Part shown: positions 22,424 through 31,679 of the stretch, piece after piece
How positions within the stretch are numbered: the stretch's first letter is position 1
Layout: every line of letters begins with the position of its first letter
NCBI GenBank assembly: GCA_902594515.1
Contig: CACJML010000001.1
Span: 1-64,000, forward strand
Reading direction: 5' to 3'
From: an uncultured SAR86 cluster bacterium
GTDB lineage: Bacteria > Pseudomonadota > Gammaproteobacteria > Magnimaribacterales > D2472
Length of the DNA stretch: 64,000 nt
The notes under the pieces: model-generated
Database searches by the model: none
Seen by the model: the letters and a program-made list of their open reading frames with translations, nothing else
Told to the model about the DNA's origin: nothing
Program-made: the position numbers and the translations under genes

Positions 22424-23543
22424 TTACTTGCTCTGCTAATAATTGACTTTCAATTGGCACAACTACCGAGAAAATGGTGCTGCCTTCTTTTCGTTCATGA
22501 CTTATTGTACCCCCATGCATTCTCACGATATCCTGAGCAATTGATAATCCAAGACCTGATCCTGATTCTTTCGTTGAAATCATCGGAAAAAAGATTTGAT
22601 CTCTGATCATATCATCGATTCCTGGTCCATTATCTGCAATTTTAATGGTTGCAAGTGTTGAAAAAATCTTCCCGTTAATTGGTTGGCGAAATGTTACGCC
22701 TGTAGAAATTTCTATAAAAGCATCTTTACTTTCATCAATAGCATGAATTGCGTTTTGGGTTATGTTTAGTAGTGCCTGAATAAATAAATTTTTATCGCCA
22801 TAGATTTCTGGAATGCTTGGGTCATAATTTTTTCTAATCTCAATTTTGTCAATATTGTCAGCACCTGCTAATGTCAGAACTCTTTCAACTGCTTCATGAA
22901 TATTAAAGAAATCTAAATCAGGTTTTTTTGCAGGAGTAAGAATCCTATTGACTATGTCATTCAACCTGTCAGTCTCATCAACAATAATTTTTAGGAATTT
23001 TTTGGAAAAGTCATCAGAGTATTTCTTTTCTAAAATTTGAGCGCTGCCTTTAATTCCCGAAAGAGGATTTTTGACTTCATGAGCAAGTGATCGCGCTAAA
23101 CCAGCAGCAATTTTTTGAGAAGCAAATGTTCTTGTTGAGTCAATAATTTTATTTAGGTTATCGACATTAGAAATTTCTAAAATATATACTTCAAATTCTT
23201 CCGATAAGGACACAGTCAAATCTATAGTTCTCTTCTGACCATTTTTAAATTTAATTGATAGATCTCTTTTTGTTGTGGCAGAAGAGTTTTGTTGAGTGTG
23301 TTCAAGTGCCTCTTTAAGATTTTCAAAAGATTCATCATCAATCAAAGAATCAAGAGAAGGCAATTCTGATTTATTTATTTTTGACTTACTGATTACCCTT
23401 TCAAGAGCTTTTGAGTGATTCAGACTATCTGATTTCCAGCCATTTGAAGCGGCTGATTCATTCATTGTGATGATATGAAAATCTAAATCCGTAATTATGA
23501 TTTCTGTAGATAGCTGATTGAATGCTTGAAACAGAATATTCAT
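22416..23543 (-). CDS. ntrB: Nitrogen-regulation histidine kinase NtrB
   Basis: Soluble two-component kinase/phosphatase (375 residues) that phosphorylates NtrC when nitrogen is low. A PAS-like sensor occupies about residues 5-125. The phospho-acceptor is H155 (SLAHEVKNPLSG), and the N box (ALLNITQNAIHAI) and G boxes (DNGPGID, GSGLGLSI) follow. It overlaps ntrC by eight bases. No transmembrane helices are present, as expected. A terminator separates it from the GSII gene, so ntrBC expression must come from read-through or from its own promoter. Confidence 0.95.
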   Translation of the reverse strand: MNILFQAFNQLSTEIIITDLDFHIITMNESAASNGWKSDSLNHSKALERVISKSKINKSELPSLDSLIDDESFENLKEALEHTQQNSSATTKRDLSIKFKNGQKRTIDLTVSLSEEFEVYILEISNVDNLNKIIDSTRTFASQKIAAGLARSLAHEVKNPLSGIKGSAQILEKKYSDDFSKKFLKIIVDETDRLNDIVNRILTPAKKPDLDFFNIHEAVERVLTLAGADNIDKIEIRKNYDPSIPEIYGDKNLFIQALLNITQNAIHAIDESKDAFIEISTGVTFRQPINGKIFSTLATIKIADNGPGIDDMIRDQIFFPMISTKESGSGLGLSIAQDIVRMHGGTISHERKEGSTIFSVVVPIESQLLAEQVNA

Positions 23544-23548
23544 ATTTT

Positions 23549-23579
23549 AAAAAAAAAGCAGCCTCAAAAAGAGGCTGCT
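23549..23579 (-). terminator. Rho-independent terminator after the GSII gene
   Basis: Perfect 9-bp stem AGCAGCCTC / GAGGCTGCT with a 5-base loop and, read on the minus strand, a following run of Ts. It sits between the glutamine synthetase stop and the ntrB start. Confidence 0.9.
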
Positions 23580-23588
23580 CTCATAACG

Positions 23589-24560
23589 TTACTTAGTTAA
23601 AGTTCCTACTATATGAGCTAATATTTTGTATGGATCGGCATTTGATGCTGGTCTTCTATCTTCAAGATAACCATTCCAATCGTGTTCCACAGTGTATACA
23701 GGGATCCTAATACTTGCCCCTCTATCACTAACACCATACGAAAATTTATCAATACTTTGAGTTTCATGTAGTCCTGTTAATCTCATATCATTATCAGAAC
23801 CATATGAGGCAATACCTTCTTCATGAACCTCGCCAAGTTTGTCACACATTCCATTGAATAAAGCTTCAGATCCACTTGATCTCATCTCTTCATTCGAAAA
23901 ATTGGTATGCATTCCTGATCCATTCCAATCACCTGTTTTTGGTTTTGGATGAATGTTTACTCCCACTCCAAATTCTTCAGCAATTTTGAAAAGCATGTAT
24001 CTGCTTACCCATAAATCATCTGCAGCCTTAATCCCTTTCCCAAAACACTGATACTCCCATTGTCCTAGGGCAACCTCAGCGTTGGTTCCTGTTAAAGTGA
24101 TTCCAAGATCAAGACAAGCATGTAAATGAGCGTCCGAAATTTCTCTACCAACAACATTACCAGCACCTACGCCACAGTAATACTCACCTTGTTCTTTGGG
24201 AGTTCCGTCTTCCCAGCCTAAAGGTTCTCCTGTATTTGGATCAGTAAAGAAAAATTCTTGTTCGAATCCAAACCACCACTCATCTGTAACCACCTCCGCA
24301 GCTGCAGCTCTGAAATTAGATGGGTGAGTAGTATGATCTGCCGCCTGAACCTGCGTCAATACTAAGTCATGCCCATTGGGGTTTTCATAAGTTTGAACAG
24401 GTAAGAGAAGACAATCTGAACTTCCTCCTTCTGCTTGTTGAGTTGACGAACCATCAAAAGACCAATCTGGAGCTGTATCCTCATCAGTAGCTTTTACTTT
24501 ACTTCGCATATTTGCTTCAGGAGTGTATCCATCTAGCCAAATATATTCATATGTTTTCAT
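23589..24560 (-). CDS. glnII: Type II (eukaryote-like) glutamine synthetase
   Basis: ATP-dependent ammonia assimilation: glutamate plus NH3 to glutamine. At 323 residues it is the short GSII form, not the 470-residue GlnA. Signatures are DGSSTQQAEGGSSDC (about 35-49), EQEFFF (metal site), NAEVALGQWEYQ, HPKPKTGDWNGSGMHTNFS, and the C-terminal EDRRPASNADPY. GSII lacks the adenylylation loop, so GlnE control does not apply. It lies next to ntrBC, and its upstream region has a sigma-54 promoter plus NtrC-type boxes. GSII is scattered among bacteria, so lateral acquisition is plausible but untested. Start ATG 24560 has the AGGAGAAT ribosome site. Confidence 0.95.
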   Translation of the reverse strand: MKTYEYIWLDGYTPEANMRSKVKATDEDTAPDWSFDGSSTQQAEGGSSDCLLLPVQTYENPNGHDLVLTQVQAADHTTHPSNFRAAAAEVVTDEWWFGFEQEFFFTDPNTGEPLGWEDGTPKEQGEYYCGVGAGNVVGREISDAHLHACLDLGITLTGTNAEVALGQWEYQCFGKGIKAADDLWVSRYMLFKIAEEFGVGVNIHPKPKTGDWNGSGMHTNFSNEEMRSSGSEALFNGMCDKLGEVHEEGIASYGSDNDMRLTGLHETQSIDKFSYGVSDRGASIRIPVYTVEHDWNGYLEDRRPASNADPYKILAHIVGTLTK

Positions 24561-24603
24561 AATATTCTCCTTATAGAATTAACTAAATAACTAATAAATA
24601 TTA

Positions 24604-24619
24604 TGCAATCTATATGCCA
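24604..24619 (-). promoter_or_regulatory. Sigma-54 promoter of the GSII gene
   Basis: On the minus strand TGGCATATAGATTGCA: the GG and GC dinucleotides are separated by ten bases, exactly the -24/-12 spacing, with TTGCA at -12. It ends 43 bases before the start codon, leaving room for a short leader and a Shine-Dalgarno sequence. Confidence 0.8.
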
Positions 24620-24648
24620 TACATTTTGCACTAAAATTGCACATTAAG

Positions 24649-24665
24649 TGCCATATATTTGTGCA
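24649..24665 (-). promoter_or_regulatory. NtrC-type box 2 (imperfect)
   Basis: TGCCATATATTTGTGCA has the TGCAC-N7-GTGCA spacing with one intact half-site (GTGCA) and one altered half (TGCCA). It lies 14 bases from box 1 and about 30 bases upstream of the -24 element. Confidence 0.55.
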
Positions 24666-24678
24666 TTATAAATTAAAT

Positions 24679-24695
24679 TGCACTATTTTAGTGCA
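24679..24695 (-). promoter_or_regulatory. NtrC-type box 1 (perfect dyad)
   Basis: TGCACTATTTTAGTGCA is an exact match to the NtrC consensus TGCAC-N7-GTGCA, about 60 bases upstream of the sigma-54 promoter. It overlaps the 3' end of the upstream esterase gene. A further half-site region (TGCAC at 24627-24631) is nearer the promoter. Confidence 0.8.
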
Positions 24696-25264
24696 AAAAT
24701 AATGAATTTTAATATTAAATCTAGATAATTACTGAAACTATCTAACGAATGACTGCCACCAGAAATAATTTTAATATGTGCGCCTGAATAGAAACTAACT
24801 GCCTCTTTGTAATTAAGGACTTCATCACCTGATTCTAATAAGACCATTGTTCTATCATTAATATGGTTATTTTTTTTTATCTTCTTTTCCATAAATTTAA
24901 GGTGCTCTATTTCATCATTTTTCATTATGAATTCTTCACCCGTAGCATAGTTATTATTTTTTCCAAGATAACTTTTCATGCCTTCTGCCGGCAAAACAGC
25001 AGGATTTAAAAGAACGTCCATAGCGCCTAACTTTCTTGCATAGAAAGTTGAATAGAATCCACCCATTGAGCTACCAATAAAAGCGACAGGATTGTGCTTT
25101 TCACATAATTCCTCAATAAGGTTTGACCAGCCTATTAGATTATTTGGAAGATCTGGGGTTAGAACATTGAGATTTTTATGTGAGTTAACGAATTCTTTGA
25201 AAAGCTTAGCTTTTGTGGAATCAGACGAAGATGCAAATCCATGTAGGTATAAGATATTCTTCAT
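24683..25264 (-). CDS. yqiA: YqiA-type alpha/beta-hydrolase esterase
   Basis: Small cytoplasmic esterase of the UPF0227/YqiA group, 193 residues. LYLHGFASSSDSTKAK opens the protein, the nucleophile elbow GSSMGG gives S66, and a histidine is available in GGSHSLDSF near 171. E. coli YqiA hydrolyses palmitoyl-CoA and p-nitrophenyl esters; the natural role is unclear. It overlaps yqiB by four bases, matching the enterobacterial neighbourhood in which yqiA and yqiB lie close together near parE. Its 3' end holds the NtrC box for the next gene. Confidence 0.9.
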   Translation of the reverse strand: MKNILYLHGFASSSDSTKAKLFKEFVNSHKNLNVLTPDLPNNLIGWSNLIEELCEKHNPVAFIGSSMGGFYSTFYARKLGAMDVLLNPAVLPAEGMKSYLGKNNNYATGEEFIMKNDEIEHLKFMEKKIKKNNHINDRTMVLLESGDEVLNYKEAVSFYSGAHIKIISGGSHSLDSFSNYLDLILKFIIFALK

Positions 25265-25671
25265 GGAAGAAAATCAGATTTAACTCTCCCTTTAAGCAGA
25301 ATAAATTCCAGCCACTCACATAGCATACGGTTCTGTTGATATTTCTCGTCCAATGATTGAGATCGGGGCTTGCTTACATAGAATGGAACTGGCTTTTCAT
25401 TTTGATATGAAACAACCTCTGCAAGTCTTGCATCCAAAAAGATTTGCAATCTAAATTTAAACTCCATTATTGAGTTACAGGTAGACTGAGTCGCTTCAAT
25501 TAAAAGTGTATGATTTTGCTTATCAATAATTTTAAAGCTTGCAGTCAGATCTGTTTCGTCAAGCAAAAATTTATATTCTTTTTCAGTAAAATTTGTAAGA
25601 ATTTTTTTTATTCTTCGATAGTTGGCTGAGCAAACACTTAGATGATGCGATGTTTTACTCAGTTTATTCAT
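25261..25671 (-). CDS. yqiB: DUF1249 (YqiB) family protein
   Basis: Protein of 136 residues of the DUF1249 family, function unknown. The N-terminal block CSANYRRIKKIL and the central FRLQIFLDARLAEVVSYQ followed by a C-terminal KYQQNRMLCEWLEFIL are diagnostic. It is linked to yqiA by a four-base overlap and to the FemAB-like gene upstream by abutting stop and start. Conserved location next to yqiA in gammaproteobacteria supports the call but adds no function. Confidence 0.9.
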   Translation of the reverse strand: MNKLSKTSHHLSVCSANYRRIKKILTNFTEKEYKFLLDETDLTASFKIIDKQNHTLLIEATQSTCNSIMEFKFRLQIFLDARLAEVVSYQNEKPVPFYVSKPRSQSLDEKYQQNRMLCEWLEFILLKGRVKSDFLP

Positions 25672-26789
25672 TACTCAATTCTATAATCAATACTAAAAGG
25701 AGTATAGGCTTTGCAAGATTCTATATACCTATCAATTTCATTTTCTTCATCTTTGCAAAAAGAAGCTATAGCATCTTTAAAATCTTTGTTAGAAATCATA
25801 TGCATTGAAACTTTTTTTGAAACCTCAAACCCTCTTCTTAGTTTATGTTCACCTTGTATACCAGGGTCAAAGTATGAGATGCCATTATTGATGCAGTATT
25901 CAATTCCTTGATAGAAGCAGGCTTCGAAGTGTAAGTTTTTTAACAAAATATTTGAGCCCCAATGTCTTCCATACAAGGTATCGCTTCCCTCAAAGCATAA
26001 TGAAGCTCCAACAAAATCATCTTTGTACTTCGCAAAAAAAATAACTGGCTTTATTTCTTTTTTATCAGCAATCATCTTGAAAAATTTTAGATTTAAATAA
26101 GGTCTTTGACCTCTATCAAAATAAGTTTGACAGTAAAAGCTATACAGTTTTTGCCATGCATCTTCATTGATTGAGCTCCCCGACATAATCTCAAACTCAA
26201 TTTTTTCGTCTTTGATACTTTTTCTTTCTTTAAGAATATTTTTTCTTTGTCGAGATTTAAACCTCTTTAGATAATCTGAAAATGATTGATAGTCATAATT
26301 CTTCCAAATATACCGATAGCCAAATCTTTTAATAAATCCATGATTCTCTAGTTTGAGCAAGTCATCATCAGATGGAAATAAGATATGCCAAGATTGAATG
26401 CCCTCTGATGACATAAAGTTTTCTACTTCTGTAATAGCATCCTCAAGCAATTCGGTATTTCCAATTAATTTTGAGCTATGACAGGGAGTAAAAGGTACTG
26501 ATGAAACTAGTTTTGGATAGTATTCAATGCCGTATCTAGCAAAGGCATTCGCCCAGGAGTAATCAAAAATAAATTCCCCATAGCTATTAGTTTTCTTATA
26601 AATAGGAATAATTAAATTTCCATTAACAGAAGTTTGTAAGTTATGGTTTGGTTGCCATCCAGAATTCTCAGATGCGCATCCGCTGTTCTCAAGACATTGG
26701 TAATATTCATATGTTTCAAATGGGTTCTTTGGTGCGTAATCCTTTAATTCTTTTTTCAGTTGATCTGAAAATCCGTCTATAAAACTCAT
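25671..26789 (-). CDS. FemAB-like N-acyltransferase (PF04339 type)
   Basis: Protein of 372 residues in the FemAB-like / peptidogalycan biosynthesis family, a GNAT-fold acyltransferase with no proven substrate in gammaproteobacteria. Family blocks include NPFETYEYYQCLENSG (near 22), SRQRKNILKERK (near 178), CQTYFDRGQRPYL (near 213) and the end-region YFDPGIQGEHKLRRGFE, which is nearly invariant in the family. It lies in an overlapping minus-strand run ubiC-ubiA-this gene-yqiB-yqiA, so it is co-transcribed with ubiquinone genes. Confidence 0.85.
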   Translation of the reverse strand: MSFIDGFSDQLKKELKDYAPKNPFETYEYYQCLENSGCASENSGWQPNHNLQTSVNGNLIIPIYKKTNSYGEFIFDYSWANAFARYGIEYYPKLVSSVPFTPCHSSKLIGNTELLEDAITEVENFMSSEGIQSWHILFPSDDDLLKLENHGFIKRFGYRYIWKNYDYQSFSDYLKRFKSRQRKNILKERKSIKDEKIEFEIMSGSSINEDAWQKLYSFYCQTYFDRGQRPYLNLKFFKMIADKKEIKPVIFFAKYKDDFVGASLCFEGSDTLYGRHWGSNILLKNLHFEACFYQGIEYCINNGISYFDPGIQGEHKLRRGFEVSKKVSMHMISNKDFKDAIASFCKDEENEIDRYIESCKAYTPFSIDYRIE

Positions 26790-27631
26790 TGGATGAAATA
26801 AATTTCAAATAATAAAAACAGGCATAAGATCATGCCAACTAAGTTATTGTTTTTAAATGCGGAAAGGTACTCATTATTTTTTGCAAGATGCGATTGATAA
26901 ACAAAAAATAAACTAATTACCATAAGAGCAAAGATCCAATAGCTTGAGAAGGCATAAAAATTCCCTACAAAATAAAGGGACACTACAAACAGGAATTGGA
27001 ATCCAAAAATCAAGTTTTGAGTTCTGGCTTTCCACCAAATAGGAGTGGAGTTAATACCTAATTTTTTATCATCCTCAATGTCACATAAACCATAGTAAGT
27101 ATCGTAAGCGACAACCCAACAGAAGATTGCAAAGAAGAATATAAAAGATCCCAAAGTTATTGATTCAGTTATGGCGTGCACTATAAAAATGGGATTAAAG
27201 GTAATCCCTAAGAATAATTGAGGACCAAGAAAAAAACGCTTCATCAAGGGATATAGAATAATCATGCATCCAAAAATGGAACTGACAATAACGGTTTGAA
27301 GGTTTGTTTGGATCAATAAGGCTATGATGCATATGGCTAGGATTGAAAAGATAATCCATCCTTCTAGAGTTGTTAGCTGACCAGATGCAAGGGGCCTAGA
27401 TTTTGTTCTTTCAACTTTGTTATCAATGTCTTTGTCAAAGATATCGTTTATTACACAACCAATTGACCTTACTAAAATGCTTCCAATCAAAATAATTGCC
27501 AGAACATCAAGGTTTGAAATTACGTCGGTTGAGATCACTGCTGCTGCCAGTGCAGGCCAAAAAATAAGATAAATTCCAATAGGCTTATCAAGCCTGCAAA
27601 GAGCTATTGAGCCTTTTACAAAATTAATCAA
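26786..27631 (-). CDS. ubiA: 4-hydroxybenzoate polyprenyltransferase UbiA
   Basis: Inner-membrane prenyltransferase attaching the isoprenoid tail to 4-hydroxybenzoate, the second step of ubiquinone synthesis. Of 281 residues, most form about eight to nine helices. The prenyl-diphosphate/Mg motif NDIFDKDID is at 62-70 and the second aspartate motif DIEDDKKLG lies near 185. It overlaps ubiC by eight bases upstream and the FemAB-like gene by four downstream, forming an operon in the order ubiC-ubiA. Confidence 0.96.
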   Translation of the reverse strand: MINFVKGSIALCRLDKPIGIYLIFWPALAAAVISTDVISNLDVLAIILIGSILVRSIGCVINDIFDKDIDNKVERTKSRPLASGQLTTLEGWIIFSILAICIIALLIQTNLQTVIVSSIFGCMIILYPLMKRFFLGPQLFLGITFNPIFIVHAITESITLGSFIFFFAIFCWVVAYDTYYGLCDIEDDKKLGINSTPIWWKARTQNLIFGFQFLFVVSLYFVGNFYAFSSYWIFALMVISLFFVYQSHLAKNNEYLSAFKNNNLVGMILCLFLLFEIYFIQ

Positions 27632-28112
27632 TTATAAAAATCTCCTTAATTGACATTGGATAACCATTAACCCTGAAAACAGTTATTCTTCCCCAGTATT
27701 TTTTATTATTAAATTCAAATTTTGCGAATAAGACTCGCATTCTCTTAAATTTCTTGCTGGTAAAAATTAGATCACCTAATGGTTTAGAGCCAAGGTTTTT
27801 AAGTCCAGCAAAGCCATGCTCTTTTGTTTCCTGAGGGATAATGCTCTCACCAAAAACTAATTCTTTTCCATCCCCAAAGAGTTTAACTCTTCGAACCGTC
27901 GACTCATTTTGCGCAATGCCAACAATCCTTTTATCCAGATGATCTAATTCCTCGATGTGCTCACTAACTAGCTCAAGCTTAAATGAATGATCGCGTTTGA
28001 TTCGTTCGGTTATTGAATTGGGTTCAAAGAGCCAAGCTCTTTGAATATTATTGCTACCCATAAAATAAACAAAAGGCTTAACTACCCATTTTGAGATTCG
28101 TTTAGGATGCAT
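27624..28112 (-). CDS. ubiC: Chorismate--pyruvate lyase UbiC
   Basis: Converts chorismate to 4-hydroxybenzoate plus pyruvate, the first committed step to ubiquinone. The 162-residue length fits; the central STVRRVKLFGDGKELVFGESIIP block contains the substrate-binding arginine and the family pattern. It is followed by ubiA with overlap. It is divergent from the rubredoxin gene with 63 bases between, which presumably hold both promoters. Confidence 0.9.
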   Translation of the reverse strand: MHPKRISKWVVKPFVYFMGSNNIQRAWLFEPNSITERIKRDHSFKLELVSEHIEELDHLDKRIVGIAQNESTVRRVKLFGDGKELVFGESIIPQETKEHGFAGLKNLGSKPLGDLIFTSKKFKRMRVLFAKFEFNNKKYWGRITVFRVNGYPMSIKEIFIID

Positions 28113-28175
28113 GAATTCATTCAGTTAAACTGATATTATAGCCTGCTTATTTTTTCAAATACTTAAGGATCGACT

Positions 28176-28346
28176 ATGGAATTTAAAAAATGGGAATGCA
28201 TTGTTTGTGGCTTAATTTATGACGAAGAGCAGGGCTGGCCAGACGATGGGATTGAACCAGGCACAAGATGGGAGGATGTTCCTTCTGATTGGCTTTGCCC
28301 AGATTGCGGTGTAGGTAAAGAAGATTTTGAAATGGTTGAAATATGA
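28176..28346 (+). CDS. Rubredoxin
   Basis: Electron carrier of 56 residues with a single Fe(SCys)4 site: CIVCG (C8, C11) and CPDCG (C41, C44), plus the conserved aromatic and acidic core ([24 protein letters not shown]). The length and spacing are those of a classical rubredoxin. A ribosome site (AAGGA) precedes ATG 28176. Its TGA overlaps the ATG of the symporter gene by four bases. AlkB-type hydroxylases often use rubredoxin; the alkB-like gene is about 13 kb away, so a link is possible but not shown. Confidence 0.95.
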   Translation: MEFKKWECIVCGLIYDEEQGWPDDGIEPGTRWEDVPSDWLCPDCGVGKEDFEMVEI

Positions 28347-29599
28347 TTGAAACTCCAAAAAACCTAACCAGAAATATTCTTTTGGGGTTGCTGTTTGGTT
28401 TTTTGGTTGCTAGTTTTTTTTATTATTCTTCTTTTATACCCGAAGAGTTAAAGAATTTTGTTGCCCAATACATTTTTAATTTAGGCGGAGACATTTTTCT
28501 AAATCTATTAAAGCTCTTGGTAGTGCCATTGGTTTTTTTCTCACTTGTCTCTGGCATTTCATCACTCTCAGATACCAGCACACTCGGTCCAATATCTTTA
28601 AAAACTATCGGACTTTATTTGTTGACTACAGCTATAGCTGTAAGCACAGCATTAATGGTCGGAGCAATTTTTCAACCTGGTGCCGGTTATGCTGCTGCAA
28701 TGCCAACAAGCATTGAATCTCTTCCGGGAGGCCAGTCACTTTATGACACAATCGTAGGCATATTTCCAAAGAACATTTTTCAAGCCTTTGTCGAAAATCA
28801 AATGCTGGCAATAGTCTTTTTTAGTATTTTATTTGGCATAGCATTAAATAAGACCAATCATCTGACCGGCAATCTAAGCAGTGCTTTTGAAAAGCTTAAC
28901 ACCGTATTTATGCAGCTGGTCATCATGATTATGTCTTTTGCACCAATAGGCGTTTTTTGTTTGATTGGAAGATTTGTAATTACTGATGGTCTAGATATTT
29001 TTCAAGATGTATTTGTTTATGTTGCTCTTTTGATCTCATTACTAATTTTTCACGCACTATTTACTTACTCTTTATTTCTTAAGTATTTAGCAAAAATAAA
29101 TCCCATTGCTTTCTTTAAGAAAATGAAGGAGCCAATTTTGTTTGCTTTTTCCACATCATCAAGTGCTGCCACCATTCCAGTTACATTAAAAACAGTTTCA
29201 CAGGATTTGGGTGTGGATAAGAATGTAGCATCATTTGTTGTTCCTGTTGGAGCAACTATAAATATGGACGGTACTGCTATCATGCAAGGACTAGCAACGG
29301 TATTTATTGCACAAATCTCTGGGATTGACTTAACTTTATTTCAATACATTCAAATTGTCTTATTAGCTGTAGCCACTTCAATAGGTACTGCAGCTGTTCC
29401 ATCAGCTGGCATTATCACATTAGTAATCATTCTCCAGCAGTTCAATCTTCCTTTAGAAGCTATTGGAATTATTCTTGCTGTTGATAGAGTCTTGGATATG
29501 ATCAGAACGGCAGTAAATATTTCGGGTGACGCAACCGTTGCTTGTATCGTTGCAAGGTCAGAAAATAAACTTAATGAGAAAGCAATTCTCCAAAACTAA
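28343..29599 (+). CDS. Dicarboxylate/amino acid:cation symporter (GltP/DctA family)
   Basis: Inner-membrane symporter of 418 residues of the DAACS family (glutamate/aspartate or C4-dicarboxylates with H+ or Na+). It has about eight helices plus two re-entrant hairpins: the serine-rich HP1 [19 protein letters not shown] in TM7, and TM8 [16 protein letters not shown] with the substrate-contacting D, R and N. The substrate arginine position holds R in DMIRT, as in glutamate/aspartate carriers; choice of substrate is uncertain. It overlaps rubredoxin by four bases, an unusual pairing. Confidence 0.93.
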   Translation: MIETPKNLTRNILLGLLFGFLVASFFYYSSFIPEELKNFVAQYIFNLGGDIFLNLLKLLVVPLVFFSLVSGISSLSDTSTLGPISLKTIGLYLLTTAIAVSTALMVGAIFQPGAGYAAAMPTSIESLPGGQSLYDTIVGIFPKNIFQAFVENQMLAIVFFSILFGIALNKTNHLTGNLSSAFEKLNTVFMQLVIMIMSFAPIGVFCLIGRFVITDGLDIFQDVFVYVALLISLLIFHALFTYSLFLKYLAKINPIAFFKKMKEPILFAFSTSSSAATIPVTLKTVSQDLGVDKNVASFVVPVGATINMDGTAIMQGLATVFIAQISGIDLTLFQYIQIVLLAVATSIGTAAVPSAGIITLVIILQQFNLPLEAIGIILAVDRVLDMIRTAVNISGDATVACIVARSENKLNEKAILQN

Positions 29600-29655
29600 T
29601 TAACCTTTTTAAGGGATATTTTGTTAAAATTTGCCACTTTTAGGGAGAACCAATC

Positions 29656-31632
29656 ATGAATACATTAATACCTCCAGTGCTTGGAATCGTTGGTCTTATA
29701 GCAGCCTTCGTCGTATACCTTTTAGTAATGCAGTATCCGGATGGAGAGAAAAAAGTTAAAAAAATTGGAGATCAAATCCACTCAGGTGCCCTAGCATTCA
29801 TGAAGACTGAATATAAATATTTACTTATCTTCATTGTGATCCTTGTTGGCTTAGTATGGCTTGGACTTGGAATGTATTCTGCAATCGCTGTAATAGTTGG
29901 CGCCGCATGTTCTTCACTTGCTGGTTTTATAGGTATGTACGCGGCCACTAAAGCAAATGTTAGAACAGCCACAGCTGCCAAAAAAGAAGGAGCAGCTGCC
30001 GCATTATCAGTATCTTTTTATGGGGGCTCAGTGATGGGTTTATGTGTAGCATCCTTAGGCTTGATTGGTCTTGGTGCCCTTTATTACTTTTTTGTTCCCG
30101 CAAATCATGTTCACGCACTAGAAGGCTTTGGTATGGGTGCATCAGTGGTCGCATTATTTTCTCGGGTCGGCGGCGGAATCTTCACTAAGAGCGCTGATGT
30201 GGGTGCAGATTTAGTGGGTAAAATTGAAGCAGGGATACCTGAGGATGATCCAAGAAACCCTGGTGTTATTGCTGACAATGTTGGTGATAACGTGGGTGAT
30301 GTTGCCGGAATGGGATCTGATATTTTTGAATCTTATTGTGGTTCCATGATTGCCTCTATAGCAATAGCTTATACCCTTGGTTCAAAAGATATGATGATGT
30401 TGCCATTGGCTTTGGCATCATCTGGACTGATCGCTTCAATTATTGGAATTTTTATCGTTAAGCTTCAATCTGCCAAAGCACCAGCTAGTGCGCTTAGATC
30501 TGGAACCTTATTGGCTCCAGTAATTTTTGTTGCCATGGCTTATTTTTTAATAGATTCATTTCCTGGTGTAGATATGAATGTTTGGTGGTGTGTTATCGCT
30601 GGAGCCGTAGGCGGAGTATTGATCGGTTTAATTACTGAGTACTATACTGGCGGAAAGCCAGTTGAAAAGATAGCTGAATCAGGAGAGACTGGATCAGCAA
30701 CAGTCATGATTTCAGGTCTTTCAGTGGGCATGCAGTCAGTTGTAATCCCGATCGCAATTCTTGCTACTATTATATTTGTATCTACCAGTCTTGCTGATGT
30801 TTATGGTGTTGGTATTGCCGCAGTTGGCATGCTAGCAACTGTTGGTATTACCATGGCAATTGATGCTTATGGACCTGTTGCGGACAATGCCGGTGGAATC
30901 GCTGAAATGTCAGGTATGGGTAAAAAAGTAAGAGATATCACTGATTCATTGGATGAATTAGGTAATACGACTGCTGCTATTGGAAAAGGATTTGCAATTG
31001 GAGCAGCTGCGCTAGCAGCTCTTGCAATTATTTCAGCTTTTTCAGCTGTTGTAACTGTAAATAATCCTGAATTCTCACTTTCACTTTCTGATCCAATTGT
31101 CCTTGTCGGTATGTTCATTGGTGCATGCATTCCCTTCTTGGTCTCTTCAATTACCATGACTGCAGTGGGTGACGCCGCATTTGAAATGATCAATGAGATA
31201 AGAAGACAATTCAAAGAAATAAAAGGATTGATGGAAGGCAAAGCAGACCCTGATTCTGAAAAATGTGTTGAAATTGCGACCACAGCAGCTCTTAAGAAAA
31301 TGATGCTTCCAGGCGTCATTGCTGTTTCTATGCCAGCAATAGTAGGATTTGGCCTCGGAGCACAAGCCTTGGGTGGAATGTTGGCTGGAGGTTTGCTGGG
31401 TTGTGTTTCCTTGGCATTAATGATGGCTAATGCCGGAGGTGCTTGGGATAATGCGAAGAAATTTGTTGAAAAGGGAAACTTCGGTGGAAAAGGATCTGAT
31501 ACTCACGCAGCTGCAGTTGTTGGCGACACTGTAGGAGATCCTTTCAAGGATACCTCAGGTCCATCAATGAATATTCTTATTAATGTAATGGCAATTGTCA
31601 GCTTAGTTATTGCTCCATTACTAAGCATTTAG
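29656..31632 (+). CDS. hppA: Membrane-bound pyrophosphatase (ion-pumping), HppA
   Basis: Integral membrane PPase of 658 residues with about 16 helices that couples pyrophosphate hydrolysis to H+ or Na+ export. Active-site blocks [28 protein letters not shown] (split here) and [10 protein letters not shown] near the end are intact. The K+-dependence site reads GNTTAA, with alanine rather than lysine, which in this family marks potassium-dependent enzymes. Whether it pumps H+ or Na+ cannot be read with confidence. It is useful for saving energy from biosynthetic PPi in oligotrophic cells. A strong bidirectional hairpin follows. Confidence 0.95.
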   Translation: MNTLIPPVLGIVGLIAAFVVYLLVMQYPDGEKKVKKIGDQIHSGALAFMKTEYKYLLIFIVILVGLVWLGLGMYSAIAVIVGAACSSLAGFIGMYAATKANVRTATAAKKEGAAAALSVSFYGGSVMGLCVASLGLIGLGALYYFFVPANHVHALEGFGMGASVVALFSRVGGGIFTKSADVGADLVGKIEAGIPEDDPRNPGVIADNVGDNVGDVAGMGSDIFESYCGSMIASIAIAYTLGSKDMMMLPLALASSGLIASIIGIFIVKLQSAKAPASALRSGTLLAPVIFVAMAYFLIDSFPGVDMNVWWCVIAGAVGGVLIGLITEYYTGGKPVEKIAESGETGSATVMISGLSVGMQSVVIPIAILATIIFVSTSLADVYGVGIAAVGMLATVGITMAIDAYGPVADNAGGIAEMSGMGKKVRDITDSLDELGNTTAAIGKGFAIGAAALAALAIISAFSAVVTVNNPEFSLSLSDPIVLVGMFIGACIPFLVSSITMTAVGDAAFEMINEIRRQFKEIKGLMEGKADPDSEKCVEIATTAALKKMMLPGVIAVSMPAIVGFGLGAQALGGMLAGGLLGCVSLALMMANAGGAWDNAKKFVEKGNFGGKGSDTHAAAVVGDTVGDPFKDTSGPSMNILINVMAIVSLVIAPLLSI

Positions 31633-31653
31633 AGGAAGCCAAAAAAATTTAAG

Positions 31654-31679
31654 ATCCCAGCTTTTGCTGGGATTTTTTA
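31654..31679. terminator. Bidirectional terminator between hppA and recG
   Basis: Perfect 8-bp stem ATCCCAGC / GCTGGGAT with a TTTT loop. The plus strand continues with a T6 run and the minus strand with an AT-rich, T-heavy run. The recG stop lies inside the hairpin's right flank. Confidence 0.85.

Noticed and set aside
23589-24560. Truncated GlnA (type I glutamine synthetase)
   Set aside because: Length and motifs (EDRRPASNADPY, GSSTQQAEGG) fit complete GSII; there is no GlnA adenylylation loop or missing half.
29960-31365. Minus-strand open frames inside hppA
   Set aside because: They lie entirely within a well-conserved pyrophosphatase gene and show no protein features of their own.
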